Shown here piece by piece: positions 63,284 through 64,000 of a DNA stretch of 64,000 bases; positions within the stretch are counted from its first letter, which is position 1; each line of letters starts with the position of its first letter. Position numbers and translations under genes: made by a program. Source of the stretch: Fictibacillus marinisediminis (GTDB lineage Bacteria > Bacillota > Bacilli > Bacillales > Fictibacillaceae); the NCBI RefSeq assembly GCF_023149135.1, contig NZ_JAIWJX010000002.1, positions 4,278,001 through 4,342,000 of the forward strand, given 5' to 3'. The notes below the pieces were generated by a model. The model did no database searches, had not been told where the DNA came from, and saw only the letters and a list, made by a program, of their open reading frames with translations.

Positions 63284-64000
63284 TTAAGTCTCGGATACCG
63301 TAGTTTTGTGATAGGAAACCAGCTTCTGATAAGGCAATTCGATGCCTTCTTCATCCAGTCTGATCTTAATCGCTTTCTTGAGCTCCCTTGCCACTTTAAA
63401 ATGTGTCATGGGAAGCACTTCGGCTGTTACCCTGATGACAATTTCGGTCGTGCCGACAGCCTGGATGCCAAGAACTTCTGGTTCAGCGACCATTTCAGGG
63501 TATTCCGGTGTTTTTTCTCTAACCACATCTTCAATGATTGCCTGGGCTTTGTCGATGTCTTCTTCATAAGCGATACTGACATCAATGACTGCGACACTGT
63601 TATGAATGGAAAAATTGGTCACTTCCATTATGGATGAGTTCGGAAGGATATGCAGCTCTCCTGTCCATTGTTTCAATTTGGTCGTACGAAGGCCAATCTC
63701 CTCGACGGTTCCTTCAAAGTTATTGATTCTCACAAAATCCCCTACCGCAAATTGCTGTTCAAAAATGATAAAGAATCCGGTAATTACGTCTTTCACCAGG
63801 TTCTGTGCGCCAAAACCGATGGCTAGTCCAACCACACCGGCACCAGCGAGCAATGCCTTCACATCTATATTGAATTCGCTCAAAATCATCAGCAAAGCGA
63901 TGAAATAAATAAGATAAGCTGCTACATTGTCTAAAAGCCGAATAAGTGTGTTCTCACGCCGCTCCGACATTCTAAGCGGACTCTTCATTCGAATTTTAAA
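63284..64000 (-). CDS. Small-conductance mechanosensitive channel MscS, N-terminus beyond right edge
   Basis: At least 239 codons; the frame is open to base 64000. An ATG at 63988 is internal to family alignments as far as I can judge, so the gene likely continues. Membrane helix YLIYFIALLMILSEF, then the pore helix LAGAGVVGLAIGFGAQNLVK with its Gly/Ala pattern, then the cytoplasmic beta domain (FEGTVEEIGLRTTKLK, LHILPNSSIMEVTN). Releases solutes at hypo-osmotic shock. Confidence 0.5.
   Translation of the reverse strand, partial: FKIRMKSPLRMSERRENTLIRLLDNVAAYLIYFIALLMILSEFNIDVKALLAGAGVVGLAIGFGAQNLVKDVITGFFIIFEQQFAVGDFVRINNFEGTVEEIGLRTTKLKQWTGELHILPNSSIMEVTNFSIHNSVAVIDVSIAYEEDIDKAQAIIEDVVREKTPEYPEMVAEPEVLGIQAVGTTEIVIRVTAEVLPMTHFKVARELKKAIKIRLDEEGIELPYQKLVSYHKTTVSET

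Overview
The window is chromosomal DNA from a low-to-moderate GC, endospore-forming member of the Bacillaceae. Spore genes (alpha/beta SASP, sspH, ywcE), an aa3 quinol oxidase operon, a lia envelope-stress operon and the walRKHIJ-htrC-rlmH block all support this. The best guess for genus is Fictibacillus or a close relative, but that is inference. The right third (about 43-64 kb) follows the B. subtilis order next to the replication origin: rlmH, htrC, walJIHKR, a tRNA cluster, purA, dnaC, rplI, gdpP, yybS, rpsR-ssb-rpsF, ychF, a DUF951 gene, mscS. oriC should therefore lie a short way beyond the right edge. Most genes are on the minus strand, co-directional with a fork moving leftward. A good parS-like site (62982) and a cluster of DnaA boxes (43592-43836) fit this position.

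Layout. 0-8 kb: msrAB fragment, a SASP gene, a marR-emrA-emrB efflux operon, proBA and ywcE. 8-12 kb: qoxABCD. 12-16 kb: a two-component system with a DUF2231 membrane protein, and a DEAD-box helicase. 16-18.5 kb: threonine degradation (tdh-kbl). 19-22.5 kb: liaIH-liaFSR. 23-24.6 kb: an actin-like ATPase with a small ParR-like ribbon-helix-helix partner, next to a purine permease gene on the opposite strand. 26-33 kb: sspH, a beta-helix protein, a PhoX-type phosphatase, a DUF697 protein, an RlmN-type methylase and a decayed AraC/VOC remnant. 33-41 kb: hydroxybutyrate and lactone metabolism, with bdh-gntP and a sigma-54-controlled aldehyde dehydrogenase-lactonase-alcohol dehydrogenase operon divergent from its own PAS/AAA+ activator. 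41.7-43 kb: an MFS exporter. 43-64 kb: the oriC-proximal housekeeping block.

Between genes there are two unusual repeat families. The first is four short arrays in which an 8-10 base keyword recurs with a period of 21 bp, two helical turns (905-1017, 7450-7518, 52600-52714, 54344-54400). The second is four copies of a 220-270 bp structured element with a strongly conserved GC-rich core and imperfect terminal inverted repeats (18717, 22645, 41296, 60079). The strongest candidates for something under-described are these 21-bp arrays, the chromosomal ParM/ParR-like pair, and the lactone operon with its three identical-architecture GGTGA-N6-TCACC sites. Everything here was read by eye, with no database search. 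[Form note: the original answer gave no feature confidence values; the uniform 0.5 is a placeholder required by the schema, not an estimate.]
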